Of a stretch of 64,000 nt of DNA, positions 44,318 to 55,096 are shown piece by piece; positions within the stretch are counted from its first letter, which is position 1; the number at the start of each line of letters is the position of its first letter. The notes beneath the pieces were generated by a model. That model did no database searches, was not told the origin of the DNA, and saw nothing but the letters and a program-made list of their open reading frames with translations. The position numbers were made by a program, and so were the translations under genes. Where the stretch lies: assembly GCA_003988855.1 (NCBI GenBank), contig QYAI01000015.1:186001-250000 (forward strand), read 5' to 3'. This DNA comes from Arachnopeziza araneosa. Its lineage: Eukaryota > Ascomycota > Leotiomycetes > Helotiales > Arachnopezizaceae.

Positions 44318-44807
44318 AATGATAGCTAAGTTAGAGTTCGAGGCATTTAGAAAATCAAATGTGGTTCTATCATGAATAGCAACACAACCGACCTTCTTCT
44401 ACTCGGCGTGGACTCTTAGAACCGGCTCAACACAGCAGTACGAAGTCCGATTCGATGATGCTCGCTCGCCCTATCGCTCGCCTAGCTTGTATGATCTAGC
44501 GTCGAGTGTCGAATCAGAACCATGATTTCCGAGCTGGAAATGGAGGTGGAGAGGGTAGCAAGGCTGCTGGGAATAATATGGCACGATTCCCAAGCCTTGC
44601 ACAAAGCATCGCCGATGAGGTTCATTTACAACATATAACCCCTCAAATCTGCCTTCCGTCAATCTCACTTCTCCAAACCTCTTCATACGCACATCTGCAC
44701 TCTTTACTCTTTATCACTACTGCTAACTACCAAATCTAATCTGCACTCGCATACTATTTCCCTAACGATCACTACACTATCGCTACTTACAAATAAAGAC
44801 CCCAAAA

Positions 44808-45011
44808 ATGGCGGGAAAGAAAGTCAAATGCTCAGACTGTAAAGGCAAGAAGAAGTTCACACAAACGTGCGGCGACTGCGACGGTAGCAGCAAGGACGAC
44901 GATGGCAAGAAATGCGACGGCTGTAGTGGGAAGGGCACGTATAAGGAGAACTGTGGCTCTTGCGATGGGAATGGGTATGTCTATGAGTATGATAGTGATG
45001 ATAGTAATTAG
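44808..45011 (+). CDS. Stand-alone DnaJ-type CxxCxGxG zinc protein, 67 aa
   Basis: ATG in a good context (AAAAATGGCG). The protein is MAGKKVKCSDCKGKKKFTQT, then CGDCDG, CDGCSGKGTYKENCGSCDGN and an acidic end YEYDSDDSN. Four CxxC pairs, three in CxxCxG form, are the hallmark of the zinc-binding repeat of type-I Hsp40 (DnaJ), here without a J domain. Each two CxxC pairs would bind one zinc. The role is unknown; such minimal proteins could act as zinc-dependent chaperone or redox factors. Single exon, compact, with a leader-like C/A-rich upstream region. Confidence 0.78.
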   Translation: MAGKKVKCSDCKGKKKFTQTCGDCDGSSKDDDGKKCDGCSGKGTYKENCGSCDGNGYVYEYDSDDSN

Positions 45012-46511
45012 GATTGAGGGGGTGTGGTGGATGAAGTGATGAGGAGGTGGTTTGGAACGCTGGATGATGAGTTAGGTACTTGATATGCTTGGAGACTTGT
45101 GTCTTGATGCTTGCTGCGATGATTATCGAGATTCGATTAAGGCTTGTTATTGGAACTACGTAGACGTCTATGAATGGATATTTTACCTGTCGGTGTTTAA
45201 TTTTGGCTCTTGCCCTAGATCGAGATCTCCTACATAACTATAAGAATTCGATGTATAAGTTTAAAAAATTCAATATTTTGGTTTAAAAACGAATTAACTT
45301 CAAAACAGATTATGGCAAACCAATGAGATAGCTTCTATTTCAAAGCTAGGTATCTAACAATAGAGGCAGTCGTATAGATGGTCAACCTAATAGACACACG
45401 AGTACTGCACTTTAGCTAGTGAGTCTGTATGAGCACCAAAAATAGCCGAGGTAGTCTGGCTTTCTTTTTTTTTAGGCGAAATGAGACGAAACCGATTTTG
45501 CAAGTGACTGCACGCGGATCTTGCCAGAAATTTCCGTTTCCGACATCCTCCGACTAGCAAAAAGTGGCAGCAATCACTTCCGGCTTTTTACTGCCGGCTT
45601 GTCACTTCCAGCACTTCTGGCTCTTCACTTCTGGCTTTTCACTTCTGGCTTTTCACTCACTGCTTTGCGCTCTTTGAAACGACGAAAATACGCCTTAGGC
45701 GGAGATAAGAGGCGATGAACGGAAACGCAGTGTGACGAGCCCTGGCTGCTAGCCCTTGTAAGTTATCCGTATCAATGGCGAGGCACGATGTAGTAGAAGT
45801 AACTGGAGAAGTAGAGGTGGTTCTATTGAAGATCTAAAGCCAAGTAAAGAAGAAGAAGAAGAAGGAGAATAGGTAAAGCTAGGATGTATGTGTTTACAGG
45901 TTACATTCCAAGCTTACCTGCTATGTGTACTAACCCGCAATGAATTGTAGCATTCCAAAGGGATCCATAACACGTGATTAGCCCTTTGTGCGCGTGGCTC
46001 CTAAATACTACTAGCTAGCGTGGCTGCCTGAGGCATCTCGCAACACAATATATCTCTTCTGTCACCTCCAAGTATCCTAAAGATAAACATTCTACGTAGT
46101 GGATATATAAATCAAGCACTTACAAATAGGCCCTTTAGACATATAGACTAACATTAGAGTATCAGGTTACTGCACATTCAAAGAAACTCGAAACCTGGTT
46201 CCCATGGTGGAAACACGGATACTTTCTACATAGCTCAACTACCACAGACTAGGTATGTAACAAAAACCCGGCTTTAATGAAGAATTTGGAAATCTTGGTC
46301 CAATTGTTTTATCTTTATGCTTAAGAAATGTTTTATCCTTGAATTATTTACTATTTTCCTTTAGCAGCCCGGTTGTGCTGTGATTAAAACTTCGAGCCCC
46401 GTTGTGCCTCGGCATGCTTGCTGAAAGTGGAGGTGCATATCTCAACTTCAGCTCCTTTCATCATATCCAACTACAAGCATTCTCAATACAATATTCATTA
46501 CCCAAATCATA
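45012..46511. other. Gene-poor region with short repeats
   Basis: 1.5 kb. AT-rich near 45230-45310. A 14-bp repeat at 45575-45653, a GAA tract at about 45850-45870, and CACGTGA at 45971-45977. It ends with the SDR promoter. No gene supported. Confidence 0.5.
45575..45653 (+). repeat. 14-bp tandem repeat CACTTCTGGCTTTT
   Basis: Five to six units; the last two (45626-45639, 45640-45653) are identical, earlier ones diverge (CACTTCCGGCTTTT, TACTGCCGGCTTGT). It creates a Leu/Phe/Ser-rich pseudo-ORF that should not be called a gene. Confidence 0.9.
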
Positions 46512-47502
46512 ATGTCAATCTTAACAATAAATCTGAAACCGCACTTAGCACTTGTGACTGGAGCAAGTGGTGGAATAGGGCGGGCAACCTGTTTATCGCT
46601 GGCGAGTTTAGGTTGCTCTATTGCCGTGCATTATCATTCCTCGACCACTACTGCTGAAGAATTGGTGAAGGAACTACAACAGAAAGGAGTCCGGGCAGAG
46701 GCTTTTAAAGCTGATTTGACAGAGTATGACGAGGTACATCTCCTCCCTATGCCTCTTGGTTGACTCATTACTACTACACCTCACTTGATATTCTATCCGA
46801 ACTCTGTGCTATACCTCAGCAAATCTTTTCATTGAAATAAAGCAACTAACAAGAATTGAGGTGCGTTCTCTTCATGCAGCGGTTTTGCAGTCCCTCGGGA
46901 ACCCCACGATTCTTTTTAATAATGCCGGAATCTTGCTCAAGAGTGGTATCAAGTCTATCACTGATATCAGCATTGACGAGTTCGAGCTTACATGGAAAGC
47001 TAATTGTGGCTCTGCATTTCTCTTGACTCAGCTCTGTCTACCCGAGATGGAGAAAGCTGGCTGGGGACGGGTTATCTTCTGTTCGAGTGTTGCAGGATTT
47101 ACTGGCGGGGTTGTTGGGCCTCATTACGCGTTAGTATCTATTGATATCATTAAAAGCATTAATTTAACTAAATAAACAGGAGCTCGAAGTCAGCGCTCCA
47201 CGGATTGGTGCACTGGCTTGCTGGTGCTTATGCGAAGACTGGAATCACAGTCAATGGAGTTGCTCCCGCATTGATTCAAAACACAGCTATGTTGCCAGGT
47301 AACAAAGAAGACCTTGCAAAAAGTCTGTTATCAGAAGCTTTGAATAGGCTCACTAGTAATATAAATCTAATTTACTACAGAAATACCAATTGGCCGTCTT
47401 GGATATCCGGAAGAGATTGCCGAAACAGTTATCTGGATGGTGAAGACTGGATACGTTACAAATAAAGTTGTTGGCGTTGACGGTGGCTACTTTGTTCAAT
47501 GA
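46512..47502 (+). CDS. Short-chain dehydrogenase/reductase (classical SDR)
   Basis: NAD(P)-dependent oxidoreductase close to 3-oxoacyl-ACP reductase (FabG-like). Four exons (46512-46733, 46861-47129, 47180-47322, 47381-47502) give 251 residues, the standard SDR length. Cofactor site TGASGGIG at 16-23, NNAG after exon 2 begins, catalytic Ser in FCSSVAG, and Tyr163-x3-Lys167 in HYASSKSAL. The C-terminus IPIGRLGYPEEIAETVIWMV and KVVGVDGGYF is typical. The join at Tyr-Ala/Ser-Ser-Lys falls in the active site and keeps the motif intact, confirming intron 2. The third donor (GTCTGT) is weak. Substrate unknown; no acyl carrier or synthase gene is nearby. Confidence 0.92.
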
Positions 47503-48172
47503 AATTCTTTATTTTGACTTTCAAACTTTACTTTGTTCTCTTCGGGTTCGCAGATCCCTTCAAAATGGATTTCACTGCATAATCCAAGGCCATTCAAGAT
47601 GGTCTTTAAGATTGATTGTTTCTGTAGAATATCAACAACACTGCTGCCTCATTAATCCACTTCCCAGTATATTTCCTTGGACTGAAACATGACCTTTTCG
47701 TAGCGCGATCTGTTGAAAGAAAGGCTCGGGAGACTTCGTAAGCTCTTGGATGAACCGAACAGTTGAACATAACGTAATGGGAAAGAAAGCTATTACTTGA
47801 AGATCATACTTTCTTTGAGTAGAACAATGCACTTCAGGTTTCTTGAGAATCAACAGGAACACCAACTGTGATTGGCTTGAGAAGAATCCTGCTCCTTTGT
47901 ACTACTGGTAAAATTTTAGCATATTTCCATTGTTCTTAGTCAAGATTCACTTCAAAATCCCAGAATAATCTTCATTTATGATTAGAAAAGAGTATCAACC
48001 AACTAGAACAATAACTTCTACTATCTTTAAGTTTAGGAGAGGCCGGGACATCCGTCTCGTCACAACCTGCACAGACAACAAGTCCGCAAATACTTTATTA
48101 CTGCCAATCCAACCTCACAGACCGACTTCACACATTTAACATTGTCTTATCTACTCAAGCTCATCAATCAGC
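47503..48172. other. Intergenic between SDR and secreted protein
   Basis: AT-rich, no ORF of note. It ends in a C/A-rich leader before the ATG at 48173. Confidence 0.5.
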
Positions 48173-48949
48173 ATGAGGTTCTACTTGGTTCTCCTCCACA
48201 CGACCCTATTCATGTTGGTCTCTGGTGTCGCTCTCAAACGCGATAATAGGTCATACCAGCTATCCTGCTCGGGTATGCCAGCGCAAGTCTGCAACGATCT
48301 CTTCGGTACAAAGTGTGATCCCAACGGTAACATCATTAACGTGATGAATCCCGGTAAACCTGATACGGACTGTAGTCCATTTGCTTGCAACTGTACTCTG
48401 GCGGACGCGATTCCATGCGCAAATGATGGCATCTGCGGCTTTGGTGGAGCAGTTCCTAATCACACTGATCCTGGCTTCACGCTTGCTACAGCTGTCAATA
48501 CATTTGGACAGCCGAACGGTTTCAACACTCTGCCAACCGGATCTAAAACCACTGTGCAATCTTCTCTCATCTTCACGACTTCTACCAAGGAGACAACTAC
48601 AAGGTCAGTTCATATTGATACCGCAACAACAACAGATCTTACAATCCTGACCAGAACTCTGACACTGACTGAATTGCCAATTGGTACAGATGTCCCACTC
48701 CGTCCATCCGCTACTTCCAAGGTAGATTCGACAGAGGATCCTGATTATTTAGGCATGGTCACTAGAATGAGTAATGTGTCGCCATCTGGAGTTGCTGAGA
48801 GAGTAAGAGATATGAACTCTTCATTACCAATGAGCAATGTGACTACCAGCTCCGATAATCACCTCACAAAGTTTCACTCAACAAGATTAAATCATACGAG
48901 GCATCACCCTCCGGGATTCAACCATTCGGGACATCACCACGTGGTTTGA
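48173..48949 (+). CDS. Secreted cysteine-rich protein with His-rich tail
   Basis: 258 residues, one exon. A signal peptide (MRFYLVLLHTTLFMLVSGVA) is followed by a Lys-Arg at 22-23 that could be a Kex2 site. Eight cysteines cluster in residues about 31-94 (SCSGMPAQVC, GTKCDPNGN, DTDCSPFACNCT, IPCANDGICGFGG), then none. A Thr/Ser-rich stalk follows (TTSTKETTTRSVHIDTATTT) and a C-terminal His/Asn-rich end (RLNHTRHHPPGFNHSGHHHVV region). Many N-glycosylation sequons. There is no clear GPI hydrophobic tail, so it is probably secreted or wall-linked. The eight-Cys count recalls CFEM proteins but the spacing differs. The His cluster could bind metal. No family name is justified. Confidence 0.75.
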   Translation: MRFYLVLLHTTLFMLVSGVALKRDNRSYQLSCSGMPAQVCNDLFGTKCDPNGNIINVMNPGKPDTDCSPFACNCTLADAIPCANDGICGFGGAVPNHTDPGFTLATAVNTFGQPNGFNTLPTGSKTTVQSSLIFTTSTKETTTRSVHIDTATTTDLTILTRTLTLTELPIGTDVPLRPSATSKVDSTEDPDYLGMVTRMSNVSPSGVAERVRDMNSSLPMSNVTTSSDNHLTKFHSTRLNHTRHHPPGFNHSGHHHVV

Positions 48950-49775
48950 ACGATATATCTTGGCTTGCGCAAGTACGGTTTCTGTAGGATATTTCTAGAG
49001 GTTAGATACAGCTGTCTACTTTGCTTTGTAATGCAATGTTCTTTTTTAAGCCCCAAAAACCCCCCCTCCCTTTTTTTTTTAAAGTGTGACCAGGTCAGCT
49101 CTATAATTATGTCCTCTACTCATGATGGTTCAATTCCAACCTACTAAGCCAGATGCCAATACAATCCAAGACTGTCCACTTTCACCCACTCACGCCATAT
49201 ATTATATTATCACAATGGGAAATGTTATCTCAGAGCTTGATCAGCTAGATCTGGACCTTCTAGAGAGGACAAAAACAACTCTCCAAGCTGCAACTGGCTA
49301 TTAAAAGGAGATTGCAAAGCTCCACGAGGTCTGCGCTAATTTTTTCAACATCGCAAGAATATATTGAATCGGAGTAAAACATCCAAGACCGCGAGCCGAT
49401 CTTCTGTTATTATCACGAACGATTCTAGCACTAGCGATATGACAGAGTTTCAGTAAAATTTTGATGGACCTCTGTTTATGACAGAATGGGGATGCGGTTA
49501 TCGATGATGGAATATAGTAACTTAGATGATTTTGAGTCCCCACTTCTTGAAGATTGATATAACTAAGTTATGTGTAAAACTTGCTCTGACTCGTGATGCT
49601 AGATTTCATCATAGACTACCTACACTGTAACACATGTCTCATCACCAAAGTTTTCTTTCCAACCTGTTGGCTTGTAGTTCAGCCATTGGCTACCTAGGTA
49701 TAGAAGCAGATGTTTTCAAGACACTCAAGATACTCAAGATCCTCAGAATACTCATCACCAGCACAAAACAAGAAT
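48950..49775. other. Intergenic with homopolymer tracts
   Basis: C6-8 and T10 tracts near 49060-49080. A 50-codon frame interrupted by one TAA at about 49216-49370 (MGNVISELDQLDLDLLERTK..., then KEIAKLHEVCANFFNIARIY) looks like the remnant of a helical protein. Nothing intact. Confidence 0.45.
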
Positions 49776-50206
49776 TCAAGCGTTCGAATCCATACTCCCA
49801 TTCCCTTCTAACCCCACCACTGTTGTCTCAGCATGACTGAAAGTTCTCAACCCCGTCCTCATAATCTTCAATTGGGAAGAACAATTCGGATCCGGACAAG
49901 CAATCAATGCATCTGTCGTCATCCAATCATTCTTTTCTGTCTTTCTCTGCTTGGCTGCTAGCAATGGGAGGACCGACGCTTGACTGCATAAGCTCAAAGT
50001 TGGACTGGGGTGATGAAGCTGTGAAGTGGTAGAGGAAGCTTACAGAGACTGTAAATACTAATGCCTTGACCAGGAGGTAAATACAGCATCTCTCCATGGA
50101 GCAGAAAATGGTCACCTTCTTTGGCGCCGCAGAGGATTTTCTTTCCTGAAGGGCAGATGGCTTCGATGCGGAGATCGTAGAGTTGGAAGGAGTCGTCAGA
50201 AGCCAT
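49776..50206 (-). CDS. TIGR04076-like small protein, 121 aa
   Basis: Two exons (50044-50206, 49776-49978; 64-bp intron). The start MASDDSFQLYDLRIEAICPS is the first ATG. The sequence has ICPSGKKILCGAKEGDHFLL, GEMLYLPPGQGISIYSL, then KNDWMTTDALIACPDPNC and GLRTFSHAETTV. The Cys pairs and the pattern D-x2-C-P-x5-G-x4-G-D with CPDPxC follow the uncharacterised TIGR04076 family as I remember it, known in bacteria, archaea and fungi. Function unknown; the cysteines could bind metal. The splice uses an AAG acceptor instead of the CAG four bases upstream, because only that keeps the frame (YSL/SSVLPLLAAKQ). A patchy taxonomic spread would hint at transfer, but that is inference. Confidence 0.72.
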
Positions 50207-50525
50207 TGTCAATGGTAATTCGGTATTCGTTCCTCTTCAATTTCTAGGAGGAGTAGTCAAGCTGCTCTACAGGTTCCTGTAACTAATGCATTGGTTCCTT
50301 CTGTTAAAGTTGTAAATGCCAGAGAGACTACTTCAGAGCTCTGGATCAGGCGGAGATCACTGAAATGTGCAACCCCCATTCTTGCTTGGACGTTGACCCC
50401 AACTTTTCCAGAGTCTTGTTACAGAGTTTCTTAACACTACAAGTTCAGAGTAAATGAAAACAAGTCATCTAATAAAATAAGTAATTTCCAAGCTTATTTC
50501 TCACCAGACCAGTGCCCCCTTCCTA
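50207..50525. other. Short intergenic spacer
   Basis: 319 bp between two minus-strand genes. Nothing recognised. Confidence 0.5.
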
Positions 50526-52304
50526 TTACCTATACTCAGAACCGCAATCTCCCATCACTTCAAAAACATCCTTCGCCCTCGACTTTCTCAACACCGTATC
50601 TATCTCCAACCTATCCTCGCCGCTCAACACAAACGACAAAACCTTCAGATTCTCCTCCACGTGTTCACTTATACCCATCCTAGCACCAATTATGACCGCC
50701 GCAACATACTCATGATCTAACACCCATCTCACGGCCACACCAGAGACCGAGACCTTGTACTTCTCTCCTATCTCCTTTAAGACATTTAGCAACTCTTGAA
50801 ATAGTCCCCAACCACCCCAGATCGCTATTATCTCAAAATACTTGCGGTGGCTCGGCGTCATGTTCTTATCGAAGAGATTCGGTGCTGGTTTTCCGATCCA
50901 TTTATCTGCGAGGAAACCACCACACAGAGATCCGTATGTAAGGAGCTTAACGTTGTGCTTCGTGCAGCTGAGGCCCATGGCGAATGTCGGCCGTGAATCG
51001 ATGAGGGAGAATTGAACTTGATTTGAGACAATCGGGACTCGGCTTTCCACAATCTCTTCCATGCGCTTTGTGTCGAAGTTGCATAAACCTAAGCTCTGGA
51101 TACTGGGGTGGTTTGCGATGAGTCTACATGCTTCGATATATTGAAAATCGTTGTACTTGATACATTTATTAATTATCGTAATTTTAGCTTCAAATTGAAC
51201 TCACATCTTGCCAGTGGAATTGAAGAAGTTCAATCTTGTCCGTAGTCAGGACAGTCAAACGCTCCATTATATTTGTATCGACCACTTCCGGTGATACGTC
51301 GATGGATTCGAACACTGCCCATTTTGTAGCACAATACATCGTGTCTGCAATTGACAGAGAGTTTCGGAATTGACCCTCCCATTAATCAGCCGTGTTCTAC
51401 TCAAACTTTGTAATGAACTTACAAAAATAACTTCGGCGTCTCCATAATGATCTGCCATATCATAAGCAATCAAACCAGCATCAACGTGCTTTCGAAAGTG
51501 CAAGTCGATTTTGGATTTTGAAGCTGTCCCCCAGGCTGGACTCGAGAACTGCCACAAACCCATGAATAGTCTTGGGACCTTAGTAGCACCTAGTTTGGTC
51601 GATTCTAGATAATTTTTGGAACCAATAGAACCATTTGAGGTGAGAGAATTGTTACTCCGCAGGACCATTTGATTTTGTCTTCCGACCAACTTGTCCAAGC
51701 GATTTAATCCGCGTTCAAATGGATACGATTGACTCTTACTGACAGACCTCTCTCTGTTGATATCAAGTGCTTTCTGTAACCGCGTGACCTTCCCCAAGTT
51801 TGTTGAGCTTATTTTTCCCAGCCCAGAAATGGCGAGAAGCTCTTTCTGAACTGCAGTCACACTTTGCACAATATCGCCATCTACTAAAGCGAGCACATCT
51901 AGAAAATCTTCCCCGTCAGGGATACCATCGTTCCGGTCGAGTACTTCTACCTGCTCAATAACTTCACTTAGAGCATCCATGCTTTCAAACCCGTGTCCAC
52001 ATCCCATCAAGCACCGATATTTGCTTTGGAGCTCTTGAAAAGCAGGTGTAGCGGCGGGCACCCCATTAACTGAGGTAAACAATACTTCACCGGCCTTCGG
52101 TGCAGTGTTCGAGACAAACTTTGAAGCCAGGGAATGAAATTTGGAGGTCATAATTGCATCTCCACTTAGCATTCCTCTCAAAACTTGCCGGAGACCACTG
52201 GATGAAAGGTTGGCGATAACGGTATCTGTCATCATATTGATGTGAGCTGCTTTCGCAAGTGGCATTGTAACTTCTGAAGCTTCCGTCTCAATTGAATTTG
52301 ACAT
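50526..52304 (-). CDS. Aldo/keto reductase with a long N-terminal extension domain
   Basis: Three exons (51423-52304, 51205-51375, 50526-51155) give 560 residues, against about 320 for a normal aldo/keto reductase. The reductase part begins near residue 255 (KVPRLFMGLWQFSSPAW). Its tetrad is complete: Asp282, Tyr287 (YDMADHYGDAE), Lys312 (CATKWAV) and His348 (LLQFHWQD). NADPH-binding elements appear late (YGSLCGGFLADKW; VIIGARMGISEHVEENLKVL). The first 240 residues are helical: TDTVIANLSSSGLRQVLRGM, a CLMGCGHGFES Cys pair, and a Glu/Asp-rich segment. I do not recognise this domain. It is in the same exon as the start of the reductase with no intervening stop, so the fusion is genuine in this assembly. 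Both introns are supported by restored motifs. Substrate unknown. Confidence 0.87.
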
Positions 52305-53094
52305 TTTCGATAGATTCGAAGGAGAAACAGGTTTTTGGGTTTCTGAGTTGCGAGAGTAGAACAAATGTAACCTAAAAGATGAATGAAGGACTGATTTATG
52401 ACAGGCTCCAAGAGAAGTTGCTTTATGGATAATCTCAGAATACAGAAATGGACTGAATATTACCGATCGTCAGTGGCGCAAGTGTTGAATCAGTGAAATC
52501 ATGGCGCATATCTTGCCCAAAAAATGAGCTTCAGTGCGGGGTGTGTTTAGGACTTATCCCCTGTGATTAAGCTTATCTTTAATACCCGCAGCCACTCCGA
52601 CTGTCTCATCAGCCCACCCGAAAAGCCAGATTTGATAAATATCAGCAACAATACTAACACGGAGATAACATAGAAAATATTAACTATAGATTATCTTAGA
52701 CTTTGGAAATTTTCAAGAGGAAAATATATACCTTCGTGATCAGGGACTTCAAATATCAAACCAAAGGCCATTGCCCAATGGGTCCAAATATTGAAGCATG
52801 AAGACGAGATAAGATCTGAGAAGCCGCTAGTGGAGTGAAATGGCCTCTTGAGCAGCGGTCAATCCACAAAATTTAAATGTGATATTCCACTTGGAAAGAA
52901 GCGCTTCGGCGGTAAAACAAGCTTAATAATGAGATTTGAACTGGTTTACCACTTGGGGTTAGCTATGGTAATAACTATAAAAGAGCTGCCGTTTTTCAAT
53001 ACGTTCATTTGTAACATATGGACATCAGGGTGTATTTGTCCATCATATCTCAGATCTGCCCAATCATACTACGGCCACCTCACTCAAAATTCCT
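52305..53094. other. Intergenic between FKBP2 and the reductase
   Basis: 790 bp, AT-rich, no ORF with family features. Confidence 0.5.
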
Positions 53095-53753
53095 TTATAA
53101 TTCATTGTGCTCCTGTCCATCACCATCAGTATCCGCAATTATTACCTTAGCAACCTTGGCGGCATCGGCGATCTTGCTTTTGATTCCTGCCTTCACGCCT
53201 TCGGTAGCTTTGCTCTCAATGCTGCTTACAATTGGAGTCTTCTCGACAACTGGTTCGGGAGCTTCAACACCCTTAATGCCCATCAATTCAGTCTCAAAGA
53301 CTGCCTTCGATTAGCAGAGATTCAATTAGTTTCTGTATAGTGTAACATACTCAGCGTGCTGGACGCAGGAATTGGGCCCATTCCACGGTCACCATATCCA
53401 AACTCAGGTGGAATGGTAAGGGTCCTCTTATCGCCAATACACATACCATCCAGGTTATCATCCCATCTGCGAATATATCAGTAACTATCAAATGACTCTT
53501 GATATGCAGCTGACCCTTTAATGACTCGGCCTTGGCCCAAGACGAAGCTCAATGGCTGTCCTCGATCATAGGAAGCATCGAATTGCTTGCCGCCATCTGC
53601 TAAAGTTCCACGGTAGTGTACGGAAATCTCGTCACCCTTCTGACTTTTACGCTCGCATTCAACCTCGCGAGTGATTTTGATCTCAACTTCGGCAGCGAGG
53701 ACGCTGGTCGCTGCAGCTGCTAGTAGGCCGAATGTGATGGTTAGGAAACGCAT
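53095..53753 (-). CDS. FPR2: ER-lumenal FKBP-type prolyl isomerase, FKBP2-like
   Basis: Catalyses cis/trans proline isomerisation during folding in the ER and is the target of FK506. Three exons (53515-53753, 53351-53466, 53095-53300) give 186 residues. Signal peptide MRFLTITFGLLAAAATSVLA. The FKBP domain has ISVHYRGTLADGGKQFDASY, GQPLSFVLGQGRVIKGWDD, MCIGDKRTLTIPPEFGYGDR and GMGPIPASSTLIFETELM. Drug- and substrate-pocket residues (Y, F, D, W, Y) are all present. A C-terminal extension of about 60 residues ends in HNEL, an HDEL-type ER retention signal. The first splice uses an unusual GTCAGC donor, required to make GWDD. An in-frame extension to 53984 is rejected because the signal peptide starts at 53753. 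Confidence 0.94.
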
Positions 53754-55096
53754 GGTGGGGAATCTAGTATGGAGGTCTGCAATTGAACAATAGAAGTAAG
53801 TGAGCTGGGAAAAAAAAAATTGCGGGAGAAGAATTGAATTGACCTGAAGTTTAGGACACGTTGATGCAGATATTGTGTGTAGCTGGACCTGGGCGTTGGG
53901 TGAACTGCGACCAGGATTGAGATTAGATTTGGGTGTTGTGCGGAGGCAAGAAGCCAATCGAGGTTTAGGTAGAGTGACGTCCAAGTTACTGTAATCCGAC
54001 AGGTTTACAGGTATAATTATTTAAATACTTAAAATATGCCTATTCGTGCATTAAAATGAAGGTAAATAAGGCTCTCGGAAAAAGGACCTCTCAAGAACGA
54101 CAGAATGCACACGGCACATCTTCAAACGTCGCATTTCATCGAACTTCTATACAATGAGACGGCAAATATCTTCCTTCGATACGGAGCATCTACAGTGAAT
54201 TCTTCATCAACCTCCTGCTCGATGTTATGAAGTTATCCTAACCTGATATTCCAGGCAAGGAGCTGGTCGCCCCCAAACATCAGGCAGGCGCTTAGCAGGG
54301 CAGCTGAATTGCAAGTTGGATGACTCTTTTCAGAAGCTACCGTCATGCCTCTACCACTTTGATGGGCACCTTCGAACGACTTAGCTGTCTGTCACTTCTG
54401 TTACTAAGACCTGGGTGCTTAGCGATTGTTTGCTTCAGCCCTTGAGCTCATCACCACCTGATGAATGGCCGTCCCAAGCTGGGGGAGCCTTCCAAGGTTG
54501 AGCAGCCTGAAGTCAGTCTGTTTGCGCTGCCTCATACACAGCCCGGGCAGTGCTCTCCCCCAACAGATTCCACTCGTTTCAGGCATTGATTCAAGCGTCT
54601 CTTCTTCGTTGTCGCAGTGCGGCGAATGACTTTAAGCACACTCGTTTCCCCAACCCTCATGCTTCTCCTTTTTTCGTTTTGCCTCTCAACAACACCACAT
54701 GCTCTCACCGTGGATAGCGGGCCCAAGCTTAAGCTCACCGAGCATTTCTATATTGCTATAGGTGAGTGATTAGAGCCTGAAAGCTGGCGCAGCTTTATTT
54801 TCATTCATGGCTCTCCACCTGGCGGTGCAAAATATCATGGATCTCCAGTTCGCCACAAGACTGCCCTACCATAGGCTGCAAACCAGGTAGGATATTTCTC
54901 CATTCATTTGAGTATAAGTAGTCTCCCTGTTTCAGTTACTACATTTGGATACCATTGATAGCAGCTTCGCTGGAGGAAATCTTCGTTACGCGCCCTTCTG
55001 TCCACCCTATAAAATAGCAATCATTCTAGACTTTTTTGATCATTTGGCCATCAATCGTTACTCTTGTCTCAAGATACATAAACTCCAACCGCAAGC
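53754..55096. other. Divergent intergenic region
   Basis: 1.3 kb between FKBP2 and the Ser-rich gene, both transcribed outward. An A9 tract near 53811. No gene supported. Confidence 0.5.

Larger units (their letters stand above)
43655..44807. other. Repeat-bearing intergenic region
   Basis: Contains the 17-bp minisatellite (43894-44098), a pair of 17-bp direct repeats (44107-44123, 44301-44317), a palindrome (44223-44242) and a CACGTGA site (43880-43886). The final 100 bp are C/A-rich and look like the leader of the zinc protein at 44808. Confidence 0.6.

Noticed and set aside
45521..45718. 65-codon ORF with Leu/Phe repeats
   Set aside because: Generated by the 14-bp tandem repeat at 45575-45653.
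53754..53984. N-terminally extended FKBP2 starting at 53984
   Set aside because: The signal peptide begins at the ATG at 53753; the extension has no conserved features and would bury it.
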